Shown here: piece after piece, positions 41,285 to 49,199 of the stretch
Position numbering within the stretch: position 1 is the first letter of the stretch
How the letters are laid out: each line of letters starts with the position of its first letter
Assembly (NCBI RefSeq): GCF_011762025.1
Contig: NZ_JAASQR010000002.1
Coordinates: 434,001-498,000 of the forward strand
DNA: 64,000 nt
Direction of reading: 5' to 3'
Source: Sphingobium vermicomposti
GTDB taxonomy: Bacteria; Pseudomonadota; Alphaproteobacteria; Sphingomonadales; Sphingomonadaceae
Made by a program: the position numbers and the translations under genes
Notes under the pieces: model-generated
What the model saw: only the letters and a program-made list of their open reading frames with translations
What the model was told of the DNA's origin: nothing
Database searches by the model: none

Positions 41285-42550
41285 ATGGCAACGGGCACAA
41301 TCAACAAGTCATCGGTGGATGCGGCCCAGCCGGGCGCAACCGACAAGATGCTATGGGACGACAAGATCAAGGGCTTCGGCATGAAGGTGACTCCTGCCGG
41401 GGCGAAAATCTATCTATTCCAGTATCGTATCGGGGGCAGGGGGGCGAAGACCCGGCGCTTTACCATCGGCAAGCATGGGGCGCTCACGCCTGACAAGGCG
41501 CGGCGCGAGGCTGATCGCATTCACATCCTTGTGCGTCAGGGTATCGATCCTCAGGCGGAGAAGCAGGAGCGGCAACGCAAAGCAATTGACCTGGCGTTTT
41601 CCGATTATGCTGATCGGTTCGTTGGAGAGTGCCTGAAGGTCCGGTGGAAGCGGTCGCACAAAGATGGCGAAAGCCTGCTGCGCCTCTATGCCAAGCCGGT
41701 GCTGGGCTCAAAGCCACTGCCCGACATCACCCGTGCCGACATCCGTGCAGTTCTTGCACCTGCGCGCCGGAAAGTGGCCACCTGTCGCAACCTGTTCGCC
41801 GTACTGCGCCGCCTGTTCCGCTGGGCGGTGAGCGAAGGCGACCTTCACTCTTCGCCGCTCGATGGGGTCGAGGCACCAGCCTTGCCGCAGAAGCGCGACC
41901 GCTTCTTGTCGGATGACGAATTGCGGTTGGTCTGGCAGGGGACGGGGAAGATGGAATATCCCTTCGCTCCTCTGTTCCGGCTGCTCATCATCACCGGACA
42001 GCGCGTGGAAGAGGTCGCCGGGCTGGATTGGTCGGAACTGCATCGCTCGTCCGCCATGTGGTCGCTACCTGCCGACCGCGCCAAGAACGGCGAGGCGTCG
42101 CAGGTGCCGCTTTCTGATTTAGCTATCGCTGAAATGGACGCCCTGTCGAAAGGTAAGAAGGGCAAATGGCCTCGTTCTGGGCTGGTATTCACCACAACGG
42201 GCGAAACGGCTGTCAGCGGCTTTTCTCGGGCGAAGGCGCGCGTCGATAAGGAAGCGGCAAAGCTGGGAGCCAAGGAAGAAGAGCCGATCACTGTCGCGCC
42301 TTGGCGGCTTCACGATCTGCGGCGGACGCTCGCTACCGGGATGCAACGCCTTGGAGTCCGGTTCGAGGTCACAGAGGCGATCCTCAACCATGTTAGTGGC
42401 GCTAAATCTGGCGTGGCGGGTGTGTATCAGCGGCATGATTGGGGACCGGAGAAGCGGTCGGCGCTTGATGCGTGGGCAGAGCATATTGGAAAGCTGCTGA
42501 ACCCACCTGATAAAACGAACGTGGTTTCGCTCGACGCAATGCGAGCGTGA
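41285..42550 (+). CDS. int: Tyrosine recombinase/integrase (DUF4102 type)
   Basis: The site-specific recombinase of the element, of the P4-like group with an N-terminal DUF4102 arm-binding domain (KGFGMKVTPAGAKIYLFQYR, FTIGKHGALTPDKARREA). The SAM-like core binding domain follows. The catalytic residues are Arg in TGQRVEEVAGLDWSE, His-x-x-Arg in LHDLRRTLATGM, His in LNHVSGAKSG, and Tyr in GVYQRHDW. The ATG at 41285 (MATGTINKSS) is preferred; the frame opens at 41228. Its position beside the left 46-bp repeat supports tRNA-Lys targeting. Confidence 0.93.
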   Translation: MATGTINKSSVDAAQPGATDKMLWDDKIKGFGMKVTPAGAKIYLFQYRIGGRGAKTRRFTIGKHGALTPDKARREADRIHILVRQGIDPQAEKQERQRKAIDLAFSDYADRFVGECLKVRWKRSHKDGESLLRLYAKPVLGSKPLPDITRADIRAVLAPARRKVATCRNLFAVLRRLFRWAVSEGDLHSSPLDGVEAPALPQKRDRFLSDDELRLVWQGTGKMEYPFAPLFRLLIITGQRVEEVAGLDWSELHRSSAMWSLPADRAKNGEASQVPLSDLAIAEMDALSKGKKGKWPRSGLVFTTTGETAVSGFSRAKARVDKEAAKLGAKEEEPITVAPWRLHDLRRTLATGMQRLGVRFEVTEAILNHVSGAKSGVAGVYQRHDWGPEKRSALDAWAEHIGKLLNPPDKTNVVSLDAMRA

Positions 42551-42644
42551 CAGATGGCGCGGCTAGGTTTGGCCGCCGAAGAGCTGGCTCCGCACCAGCC
42601 CGCCGCGCCGTCAATTTTCATGCGGGATCGCCAGCGGAGGCGAG

Positions 42645-43634
42645 ATGAAAAGTGCCAATTGGCAACGTGACGACTGGAGAATTTGGCGCAACCCACAGGC
42701 TTGGCCCTTCGGGCCGTCGGCCTACGTTTACCTTGCTGAAGCAGCAGAGCAGTTGTGTGCGAGAGCTTGGGGTAGGCACTGGCTGAGGCCATTCCATTAT
42801 GACTGGGCAGAACCGATCCCGCCGTCGGCAGATCAGGTATTCGACGCAAACGGGAACATTGTCTGCGAGGAGACGTATGCCGCTCGCTCTTCGGATGTGC
42901 GGGCGATTCTGGGCGCGGGATGGGAATACCTTCCTGTTAGTCGCGACGCGTGGACCCTCGCTCACCAGGCGGCGAAGGCCCGCTTTGTACATGCAGACGC
43001 TTTCATGGATCAGCGAGATAAAGCGGTATCGCTCCTGCATGACCTGTTTGCGGAGGGAGTTGTTCAGACAGCCATCAAGGAAATTGCTCATGGGCGCTTC
43101 CATCTGGTTGGCCCCCACGCGTGGTATTGTGAAAGGCATGTGGCCGAGGGTCGGATCCGGACCTGTTCCATCGACATGTTGAATGCCTTCGGTGCCGGAA
43201 CATATACGGACACTGCACCCTTCCCGCTGTTCGTTCCTGAGCAGAGCTTGGAGCAGGCGCTGGTGATCATGGATAACGTGCGGGCGGGCCGAGGGCCGAA
43301 TGGGCCCACCGTGTCGCCAGGAGCTGACGCGCCACTCGCAAATGAGGGCGAGGTTTCGAAGCGGTCAGAAGTTGGGCAATCAACGGTTGCAGAAATTCAG
43401 AATAGCGCTGGAATTCCGGCGAGGCGGGGAGTGCCCCTGACGCGGGGCGTGATTGAGGCTCTGTTCAAAGAGCGGGCGGAAAGGTCTCAGCAAAAGGACG
43501 AATGGCGCACTGAGTCTGAAGACACACGTTGGCTTTCGGAACTCGGGGTACCGAGAGCGCGGGATCGGGCTAGGGAACTTCGCAGGAAGTTTCGGGGCGG
43601 CATTAGGCCGGTGGGGAAACCAAGAGTGGACTAA
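42645..43634 (+). CDS. Unknown 329-aa protein
   Basis: No family recognised. The N-terminal two thirds are globular, Trp/Tyr-rich (WRIWRNPQAWPFGPSAYVYL, CARAWGRHWLRPFHYDW) and mixed alpha/beta. A linker with SPGADAPLANEGEVSKRSEV leads to a basic C-terminal helix (RARDRARELRRKFRGGIR) that may bind nucleic acid. GGAGGCGAG upstream of the ATG is a good ribosome site. It lies alone between the integrase and the HTH gene, the usual place for cargo. A larger antisense frame (42618-43139) is not used. Confidence 0.7.
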   Translation: MKSANWQRDDWRIWRNPQAWPFGPSAYVYLAEAAEQLCARAWGRHWLRPFHYDWAEPIPPSADQVFDANGNIVCEETYAARSSDVRAILGAGWEYLPVSRDAWTLAHQAAKARFVHADAFMDQRDKAVSLLHDLFAEGVVQTAIKEIAHGRFHLVGPHAWYCERHVAEGRIRTCSIDMLNAFGAGTYTDTAPFPLFVPEQSLEQALVIMDNVRAGRGPNGPTVSPGADAPLANEGEVSKRSEVGQSTVAEIQNSAGIPARRGVPLTRGVIEALFKERAERSQQKDEWRTESEDTRWLSELGVPRARDRARELRRKFRGGIRPVGKPRVD

Positions 43635-43734
43635 ATTCCGCAAGAAACTCCGCCAACATCCCTTGTTGCGTAATATGCAGATTTAGCGTGCGAAATTAGC
43701 GGCTGCCATTCTTCACTCACGCCCACAGGAGGCC

Positions 43735-43974
43735 ATGCAAAGCGCATCGCCGGGCGGTGGTGAAAATATGAGCGAATTGCTGAATACTGCCGCAGCCGCT
43801 CCGCTGATCGGGGTGTCGCCCGGGACACTGGAGAACTGGCGGACGAAGGGGCTCGGCCCCAAATTCATAAAGACCAGCATCGGTCGGCGCGGCAAGGTGC
43901 TGTATGACCCTGCCGACATTGACACATGGAAGGCCGCCAATCGCTACGGCAGCACTTCGGAGGTGGCTGCCTGA
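43735..43974 (+). CDS. AlpA/MerR-like helix-turn-helix protein
   Basis: A 79-residue DNA-binding protein with a winged HTH_17-type motif: LLNTAAAAPLIGVSPGTLENWRTKG and RGKVLYDPADIDTWKAANR. These are the hallmarks of phage/plasmid excisionase- or AlpA-like regulators. AGGAGG lies two bases before the ATG at 43735, closer than ideal; the ATG at 43768 (MSELLNTA) is an equally plausible start. The stop overlaps the next start (TGATG), so it opens the tightly packed early operon. Confidence 0.78.
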   Translation: MQSASPGGGENMSELLNTAAAAPLIGVSPGTLENWRTKGLGPKFIKTSIGRRGKVLYDPADIDTWKAANRYGSTSEVAA

Positions 43975-44186
43975 TGCCGGTGGTGACCGCCGGGGCGGCG
44001 AAAAAGCCCAAAAAGAAAAGCTGCCCTGTGGCGGGGCAGCTTCTCCAGAACTTCAGTAACAGCAGCGAACACAAGGATAGCGGGACTGACTGGCGCACGC
44101 AATTCCTGATTGATCATCACCATGTTTCACCCGTGCTCGCGCGTGTGGCGGCTGCCCTGATCTACGGGGAGACAGGCGATGAGTGA
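43974..44186 (+). CDS. Small basic element protein (70 aa)
   Basis: A 70-residue protein starting MPVVTAGAAKKPKKKSCPVAG with a Lys-rich N-terminus, then HHHVSPVLARVAAALIYGET. Not recognised. It begins within the stop of the HTH gene (TGATG) and ends overlapping the next ATG, so it is likely translated as part of the operon. Confidence 0.65.
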   Translation: MPVVTAGAAKKPKKKSCPVAGQLLQNFSNSSEHKDSGTDWRTQFLIDHHHVSPVLARVAAALIYGETGDE

Positions 44187-44382
44187 CGCCCCCTTTGTCG
44201 ATCATAGCGGCGCGGCGCTCGCTCTGCTCAACAGCGGCGGACGCTTCACGAGGAAAGCAGGTTCTTTCCTCGGGCAACTCGTTGTCGATCCCACGCCCAT
44301 GACGGACGCGCAGGCCAACTGGCTTGCCACTCTGCTGGACCGTGCTGGGCTTCCTCCTGTTGCAGGAGACGGAAATGACTGA
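44179..44382 (+). CDS. Small element protein (67 aa)
   Basis: A 67-residue protein: FVDHSGAALALLNSGGRFTRK, FLGQLVVDPTPMTDAQANWL and TLLDRAGLPPVAGDGND. I recall similar short proteins upstream of Toprim/primase genes in sphingomonad mobile elements, function unknown. It overlaps both neighbours by a few bases. Confidence 0.6.
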   Translation: MSDAPFVDHSGAALALLNSGGRFTRKAGSFLGQLVVDPTPMTDAQANWLATLLDRAGLPPVAGDGND

Positions 44383-44764
44383 TCTGTTCGACCGTGAATT
44401 TCGTGCCAGCCGTGACGGCGGCTATTCTGCGCCCGGCTTCGTCTATCCCCATTCGGCGGGCTTCAAGGGCTCCGCTGAGACAGGACGTGAAGCTGCCGAG
44501 GCAATCGCTCCGAAGTTGGGCAACCTCCAGCGCTTGGTTCTGGAGGCGGTCAATGCTCGGGGCGCATACGGCCTCACACCTGAAGAGCTGTCGGATAATC
44601 GCGAGATTGGCCGGGTTTCCGTTCAGCCACGCTTTTCCGAACTGAAGGCGAAGGGGCTGATCGTTGACAGCGGGAAGCGCCGCATCAATTCTTCCAGCCG
44701 TAAGCGCGCTGTCGTGTGGGTCGCTCGCGAATATGCGCCCCTCATGGAAGGGGGTGACGCGTGA
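44375..44764 (+). CDS. Winged-helix-like element protein (129 aa)
   Basis: A 129-residue protein with an apparent winged helix-turn-helix in its second half: LQRLVLEAVNARGAYGLTPEEL, VSVQPRFSELKAKGLIVDSG and KRAVVWVAREY. Such proteins act as DNA-binding or replication accessory factors in phage. The ATG at 44375 overlaps the end of the previous gene, and its stop overlaps the GTG start of the Toprim gene. Confidence 0.65.
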   Translation: MTDLFDREFRASRDGGYSAPGFVYPHSAGFKGSAETGREAAEAIAPKLGNLQRLVLEAVNARGAYGLTPEELSDNREIGRVSVQPRFSELKAKGLIVDSGKRRINSSSRKRAVVWVAREYAPLMEGGDA

Positions 44765-45669
44765 AGGTGGAGGCATTTTCCTACAGCCGCCGTGATCGGC
44801 ACAGTGATGGCACCATGACACAAGATGCGTTCGCCGCCTTCATCGCGGCAATGGAAGCTGCCGGGGTCCGTCCCACTGAGCCGATTGCCGATCGCCTCGG
44901 CTCTGACCTGATCCGCTTCGCCTGCGAGGGCGACGGGTCGGGAAAGCGCAACGGCTGGGCCGTGCTCCATTTGGACGAGCGCCCAGCCGGTGCATTTGGC
45001 AACTATCGGCTTCAGGTGTCCGAGACATGGCGTTCCGGTGCCATCATGCGCCTATCCCCAGCGGAGCGGCGGGAAGTGACGGAACGCTACAGGGCAGAGA
45101 AGGAGCGGCGCGAAGCGATGCGTCTGCATGAGCAGCAGGAAGCGGCGGCACGGTGCCGCGCTCGTTGGGAGCGGTGCCGGTCAGCGGACCCGCAGCATCC
45201 CTACCTCGTCCGCAAGCGTGTGTCGGGCGAAGGACTGAGGCAGGACGGCAATCGCCTGCTCGTGCCCATGCTTGATGCTGGCGGCGTGATCTGGAACTTG
45301 CAGGCCATCGCGCCCGATGGCTCCAAACGCTTTGCAACGGGTGGACGACAGGCAGGCTTGTTCTGCCTGATCGGTGATCCCGGTGCGGTCATGCTGGTGG
45401 GCGAAGGCTTTGCGACCTGTGCCGCTGCGCGCCGGGCAGCGGGCTATGCCGCCGCCGTAGCGTTTTCCGCTGCCAATCTCTCAGCAACGGCGCAGGCGAT
45501 GGCCTTGGCCTATCCTGAGGCTGATCTGGTGATCCTCGCGGACGATGATGCCCATCTGGTCGACCATCCGACCATCAGGAAGAATGTAGGGTTGGAGGCC
45601 GCACGCGCTGCCGCCCTTGCTGTCGGCGGTCGCCTTGCGATCCCGCCGCGAAAGGATGATGCGGCATGA
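44761..45669 (+). CDS. Toprim-domain primase-like protein
   Basis: A 302-residue protein, probably a primase/helicase accessory for element replication. The middle has a charged helix (ERYRAEKERREAMRLHEQQ) and PYLVRKRVSGEGLRQ. The Toprim domain starts at GRQAGLFCLIGDPGAVMLVGEGFATC, with Glu in VGEGFATC and DD in VILADDDAHL. It starts with GTG. The DUF7146/TraC-like type of sequence is common in phage-like elements. It overlaps both neighbours. Confidence 0.8.
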   Translation: MKVEAFSYSRRDRHSDGTMTQDAFAAFIAAMEAAGVRPTEPIADRLGSDLIRFACEGDGSGKRNGWAVLHLDERPAGAFGNYRLQVSETWRSGAIMRLSPAERREVTERYRAEKERREAMRLHEQQEAAARCRARWERCRSADPQHPYLVRKRVSGEGLRQDGNRLLVPMLDAGGVIWNLQAIAPDGSKRFATGGRQAGLFCLIGDPGAVMLVGEGFATCAAARRAAGYAAAVAFSAANLSATAQAMALAYPEADLVILADDDAHLVDHPTIRKNVGLEAARAAALAVGGRLAIPPRKDDAA

Positions 45670-45836
45670 GCGCGAAGATATTTGACCGCGAGTGTTGGCG
45701 AGCAGCCCAAGATCGCCGCGCGAAGCGCGAGGTAGCGGTTATGCGCCAACTCTACGCCGGGCCCGCTCCGCGCAAGCGCCTCTCGCTTGACGAGATCATG
45801 GGACCCGCATTCGATCCCACTGGAGGTGCGGCATGA
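45666..45836 (+). CDS. Small operon protein (56 aa)
   Basis: An uninterrupted 56-codon frame from ATG to TGA: MSAKIFDRECWRAAQDRRAK, then a basic region and LSLDEIMGPAFDPTGGAA. It overlaps the Toprim gene stop (ATGA) and the next ATG (ATGA), the signature of coupled genes, so I take it as real. Function unknown. It is too short for usual cut-offs. Confidence 0.6.
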   Translation: MSAKIFDRECWRAAQDRRAKREVAVMRQLYAGPAPRKRLSLDEIMGPAFDPTGGAA

Positions 45837-47056
45837 CAGTCGCCCCCCGAGATTTTGCCGACGAGCTAGGTGACAGCGCCATCGTTGCGGCAATCCACTC
45901 CGCCAAGCCTGTGCGCCTTGTGCAGGCTTCCCCCTATGCCTGGCGCGACCCGGCGACCATTCCGCCTCGTCCGTGGGTATATGGGCGCTGGTTCCTGCGT
46001 GGCACAGTCGCCTGTGTCGTCGCCCCGGGCGGAGCGGGCAAATCCACCATGCTGGCGGGCACTGCGCTCGCACTGGCGTCGGGGCAAGACTTCCTCGGCA
46101 AGAAGGTCTGGGAAGGCCCGAAGCGGGTCTGGCTCTGGAACCTTGAGGACGACATGGACGAGCTTTCCCGCTCGATCCAGGCCGCCGCAGTCCATCATGG
46201 TCTGGAACCGGAGGACATCGCCGGGCGGCTGTTCGTCGACAGCGGCATGGAAGGCGTGGGCCTTTGCACTGCTGTTGAGGCTGATGGGCAATTCAAATTG
46301 CTGGAGCCGATCTATGAGGCGCTCACTGCCGAGATCGAGCGGCGGCACATAGATGTGCTGATCGTGGATCCGTTCGTCTCGTCCCATGAGGTGGAGGAAA
46401 ACGCCAACAGCAAGATCGACAAGATCGCGAAGGCGTGGGGCCGGGTGGCGAAGGCGGCAAACTGTGTCATCGTCCTTGTCCATCATACCAGCAAGGCCGG
46501 ATCGGCGGATGTGACAGCCATGTCCGCGCGCGGCGCGGTGGCTCTCATCAATGCGGCGCGTTCGACGCTGGTGCTTAACCGGATGACGGATGAGCAGGCG
46601 CAGGAATTGGGCATCACGCCGGAGATGCGCGGACGCTATGTCAGCGTGGCCGACGACAAGCACAACCGGGGACCTGCTGAGAAGGCGGACTGGTATGAGC
46701 TGGTCGGTGTCGATCTCGGCAACGGGATGGACCATCATCCAGGAGACAGCATCGCCGTTGCGGTCCCGTGGACGCTGCCCGATCCCTTCGATGACGTGAC
46801 CGCTCAGCATCTGGAGCGGGTCAAGAACGTCATCGAAGGTGGTGAGTGGCGCGAGAACGCACAGTCGTCGCAATGGGCTGGTCACGCGGTGGCACAGGTG
46901 CTGGGGCTCGATGCTGACAACAAGGCCGATAAGGGGCGGATCAAGTCTATCCTCCGCCAGTGGATCAGCAATGGCGCGCTGAAGGTAGAACGCCGCATGG
47001 ATAAGACGCGGCAGGAACGGCCCTTCATCGTGGTTGGCCGCTGGGGTGAGCAGTGA
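45833..47056 (+). CDS. RepA-like AAA ATPase/helicase
   Basis: A 407-residue RecA-fold ATPase of the AAA_25/RepA type, which act as replicative helicases in small plasmids and phages. Walker A is CVVAPGGAGKSTMLAGTAL and Walker B is DVLIVDPFVSSHEV; VIVLVHHTSKAGS follows as the sensor region. The last ~80 residues look like a winged helix (ADKGRIKSILRQWISNGAL). Right after its stop is a small gene full of GTGGTGCA motifs and a strong hairpin, a candidate origin. Confidence 0.85.
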   Translation: MTVAPRDFADELGDSAIVAAIHSAKPVRLVQASPYAWRDPATIPPRPWVYGRWFLRGTVACVVAPGGAGKSTMLAGTALALASGQDFLGKKVWEGPKRVWLWNLEDDMDELSRSIQAAAVHHGLEPEDIAGRLFVDSGMEGVGLCTAVEADGQFKLLEPIYEALTAEIERRHIDVLIVDPFVSSHEVEENANSKIDKIAKAWGRVAKAANCVIVLVHHTSKAGSADVTAMSARGAVALINAARSTLVLNRMTDEQAQELGITPEMRGRYVSVADDKHNRGPAEKADWYELVGVDLGNGMDHHPGDSIAVAVPWTLPDPFDDVTAQHLERVKNVIEGGEWRENAQSSQWAGHAVAQVLGLDADNKADKGRIKSILRQWISNGALKVERRMDKTRQERPFIVVGRWGEQ

Positions 47057-47217
47057 TGTGCACCACCTCCAAAATTGTGGTGGTGCAAGGTGGTGCAGTG
47101 GTGCGCTCTGAACTGCACCACCACCACCCCCATATAATGGGGTGGTGTGGTGTAGCAGAGCAGTGCAGCCGAAACGTGGTGGTGCAAATTCAGGGTGGTG
47201 CGGGGCAGGCTGACTGA
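47056..47217 (+). CDS. Small protein coded in a repeat-rich region (53 aa)
   Basis: A 53-aa frame that begins in the stop of the RepA-like gene (TGATG) and ends in the start of the next gene (TGATG). The product starts MCTTSKIVVVQGGAVVRSEL, includes HHHHPHIMGWCGV and ends VVVQIQGGAGQAD. The composition is driven by the GTGGTGCA repeats, so the DNA may matter more than the peptide. The double overlap argues it is translated. Confidence 0.5.
   Translation: MCTTSKIVVVQGGAVVRSELHHHHPHIMGWCGVAEQCSRNVVVQIQGGAGQAD
47059..47202. repeat. GTGGTGCA iteron-like repeats with hairpin
   Basis: Five exact copies of GTGGTGCA or its complement (47059-47066, 47080-47087, 47090-47097, 47114-47121, 47179-47186) and two variants ending in G (47098-47105, 47195-47202) lie in 144 bases. 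In the middle, 47116-47130 and 47139-47152 form a stem of 14 pairs with one bulge, loop CATATAAT. Position just after the RepA-like gene suggests a replication origin or control site. Confidence 0.6.
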
Positions 47218-48053
47218 TGCCGAAGAAAATGAAAAATGGGATCGAATCGGCGCAAGCTATTGCTAAGCGATGCCGGTCAAAGCCGTTGAAAGAAAAGCCT
47301 GCCCCAACCGAGAAGAAGGCGCGGGCTATCGCAGCCTCCCGTCTCGCATATGATGGTATGCCAGCGCGTCCGTCATTCGAGGCTAAGTGCAGGCCGGATG
47401 GTGCACTGGTTCTCGATGCCCGTCACAATGACGAGCAGGGCGAGAGCTATTTGCTCCATGCGGCGACCGGCTCAGCATCCGACGCATGGGTAAACCATGC
47501 GGTGAAGGATTTAGCTAAGGTCGGTGGTGCGCGTGGTGTTGCGGGGGTGACGTCGGCAGAAGTGAACGCGGGATTGGCGTTCCTGTCTGGCGTGGAACCG
47601 GGCGACGAGGTGGAAGCGGCCTTGGGCGTGCAGATGTATGCGACGCACCAGCTTGCCGTTGAGATGGCGTCGCTGTGCCGCCACACCAATGATCGTGCTG
47701 CTCTGATGGAATATGGGAACATGGCGACCAAGATGATGCGGACGTTTGCGATGCAGGTCGATGCGCTCGCGAAAATCCGGCGCGGCGGTGAGCAGGTAGT
47801 GCGGCACGTCCATGTCTATGAAGGGGGCCAGGCCATCGTTGTGGATCAATTCAATCATCACGGGGCAGGAAATGGAAAAGCCTTCGGACAACCCTACGCA
47901 CCCTTCGCGGGTCATGCGCCTGCGTTCAGCGCCCCGATGCTTAGCCAAGACGCGGCAGGGAACGGAGTGCCAGTCTCCAGCGATCAAGGGCAAAAGACGA
48001 TGCCGCATGCACGGAGGAAACAGCCCAGGCGCGCCTCGCGGAAACCGGAATAG
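47217..48053 (+). CDS. Conserved phage-element protein (278 aa)
   Basis: A protein of a type I know from sphingomonad and rhodobacterial elements. It has NAGLAFLSGVEPGDEVEAAL, a helical segment VQMYATHQLAVEMASLC, MATKMMRTFAMQVDALAKIR and the closing HVHVYEGGQAIVVDQF. The function is not known. The basic C-terminus (HARRKQPRRASRKP) is read from the same DNA as the start of the next gene in another frame. It starts within the stop of the small repeat ORF. Confidence 0.72.
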   Translation: MPKKMKNGIESAQAIAKRCRSKPLKEKPAPTEKKARAIAASRLAYDGMPARPSFEAKCRPDGALVLDARHNDEQGESYLLHAATGSASDAWVNHAVKDLAKVGGARGVAGVTSAEVNAGLAFLSGVEPGDEVEAALGVQMYATHQLAVEMASLCRHTNDRAALMEYGNMATKMMRTFAMQVDALAKIRRGGEQVVRHVHVYEGGQAIVVDQFNHHGAGNGKAFGQPYAPFAGHAPAFSAPMLSQDAAGNGVPVSSDQGQKTMPHARRKQPRRASRKPE

Positions 48054-48150
48054 CTATAAGCATGGGCTGCGATCGGCGGCGATGGTCGAGACCCGCCGGA
48101 TCATGCGCGGGCTCGTTGCAGCAACGAAAGCGACCATCGGCGGGTTCTGA
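47872..48150 (+). CDS. HGG/GNxNxxKHG-motif protein overlapping in another frame
   Basis: A ~92-residue protein (from ATG 47872; the frame opens at 47812). It has RCLAKTRQGTECQSPAIKGK, RRCRMHGGNSPGAPRGNRNS and YKHGLRSAAMVETRR, the HGG-GAPxGNxNxxKHG motif of short phage/element proteins, probably DNA-related. It overlaps the previous gene by 182 bp in a different frame. The motif is clearly conserved, so this frame is real; the partner frame also keeps its conserved body upstream. Confidence 0.72.
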   Translation: MEKPSDNPTHPSRVMRLRSAPRCLAKTRQGTECQSPAIKGKRRCRMHGGNSPGAPRGNRNSYKHGLRSAAMVETRRIMRGLVAATKATIGGF

Positions 48151-48239
48151 TCGGCGGCACGCGGCATCGCGTAAATACGGGGAAATACGTGAGCGACGCG
48201 GCTGTTGTTACAGGAAATAACAGTATGAGTCACAGCAAA

Positions 48240-48269
48240 CCCGGCGCGCAGCAAAGGCCCCGCGCCGGG
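48240..48269. terminator. Hairpin between convergent units
   Basis: A 9-bp perfect stem (CCCGGCGCG / CGCGCCGGG) with a 12-base loop lies between the HGG-motif gene and the convergent HTH gene. No T run is present. It probably separates the two units. Confidence 0.5.
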
Positions 48270-48274
48270 CTCGA

Positions 48275-48592
48275 TCAGGACGCGCTACGAGCGGATGCCT
48301 GAGAAATATACGACCGAATGCGCGCAACCGTTCGAGACGACGGATCTCGCCCTTTCCGCAGGTCGGATACTAGCCGAGGGTCGGATGCGGCCAATCGCCC
48401 GAACCGGCTGGCAGACATGCGGTGCTGCCTAAGGTAGCGCTCAATCTCCAACAGGATCGGAGCGGCATAGCGGCCATCCTGCGGCTCCCTCCCTCCCTTG
48501 GCTTGCGCTGATTGGTCGAAAGGTACGGCCATGATCGCCGCACCACAGGAGGGATGGAAAGCTGCGGCGGTGTTGTGGCGGCGGATCAGCAT
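48275..48592 (-). CDS. Small HTH-like regulator
   Basis: A 105-residue protein (85 if it starts at 48532). The C-terminal half is ILLEIERYLRQHRMSASRFG and RLVSDLRKGRDPSSRTVARI, a helix-turn-helix-like domain seen in sphingomonad regulators. The 48592 start has GAGGCGG upstream and overlaps the previous gene by 7 bp. It is the last gene of a four-gene minus-strand operon. Its target is unknown. Confidence 0.6.
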   Translation of the reverse strand: MLIRRHNTAAAFHPSCGAAIMAVPFDQSAQAKGGREPQDGRYAAPILLEIERYLRQHRMSASRFGRLAASDPRLVSDLRKGRDPSSRTVARIRSYISQASARSAS

Positions 48593-48861
48593 GGGTCCGC
48601 CTCAGTTGTCGTGTATGAGGCGAGATAGGCTTTAACAGCCTCCCGCATGATCAAATCACGGCGCAACGGGCGCTCGTGTTGAACAAGGGCGCGGCGCTCT
48701 TCCTCAGTGATCCCAAGCGACCAGTGCAGGATAACGCCATTCGGTCTAACGGTGTAGCCTCCGCCTAAGTCGACATAGCGGGCCAGCCATCCGGCGGGGT
48801 CCAACGGGCGAAAGGGGGCAATGGGGGCCGGAGCCCCCCGGTTGATGTCAGCGGTGTGCAT
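48586..48861 (-). CDS. Uncharacterised element protein (91 aa)
   Basis: A 91-residue protein: RPLDPAGWLARYVDLGGGYT, VRPNGVILHWSLGITEEERR, LIMREAVKAYLASY. Not recognised. It is flanked by an overlap with the HTH gene and a 2-bp gap to the 111-aa exported protein. Possibly a regulator or adaptor; no function assigned. Confidence 0.55.
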   Translation of the reverse strand: MHTADINRGAPAPIAPFRPLDPAGWLARYVDLGGGYTVRPNGVILHWSLGITEEERRALVQHERPLRRDLIMREAVKAYLASYTTTEADPC

Positions 48862-48863
48862 GG

Positions 48864-49199
48864 TCAGCCCCTCGCGACGAGGCGGCGAACATCGGCAAGT
48901 ACTCTGCCGATTGCCTCAGGCGTGATCACGCATCCTTCAGCGATGTCCTGCAAGCAGGACAGCTTCCATTCCACGGCGCGAATGTGAGGCCCAGGCAATG
49001 CCAGCAGCTTGCTTTCTGCCTCGACCATCGCGTCACAGAGTTCATCGCTAAATGGGGAGGCGTCCGAAGCCTTCCGGGCGACAAGATACTCGGACATGGC
49101 CATGTCCCAAGCTGACGTTGATGCGTGAGCAGCACGCGGCATCGCGAAGACAATAGGTGCCAAGGCAAGGCCAGCGATCAGTGAGCGACGATCGGTCAT
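48864..49199 (-). CDS. Exported small protein with Tat-like signal (111 aa)
   Basis: The N-terminus MTDRRSLIAGLALAPIVFAM, then PRAAHAS, is a signal peptide with a twin arginine and an AHA cleavage site. The mature ~85 residues are helical (AMVEAESKLLALPGPHIRAVEW, AIGRVLADVRRLV) with Cys in DELCDAM, SCLQD and GCVI. Its ATG overlaps the upstream gene stop (ATGA). Function unknown; similar in design to the neighbouring 218-aa protein. Confidence 0.6.
   Translation of the reverse strand: MTDRRSLIAGLALAPIVFAMPRAAHASTSAWDMAMSEYLVARKASDASPFSDELCDAMVEAESKLLALPGPHIRAVEWKLSCLQDIAEGCVITPEAIGRVLADVRRLVARG

Noticed and set aside
42618-43139. A minus-strand frame opposite the 329-aa gene
   Set aside because: The plus frame is longer, has a good ribosome site and fits the direction of the neighbours.
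47059-47202. The GTGGTGCA repeats as a CRISPR array
   Set aside because: The unit is 8 bases, spacing is irregular and orientation changes; no spacers or cas operon.
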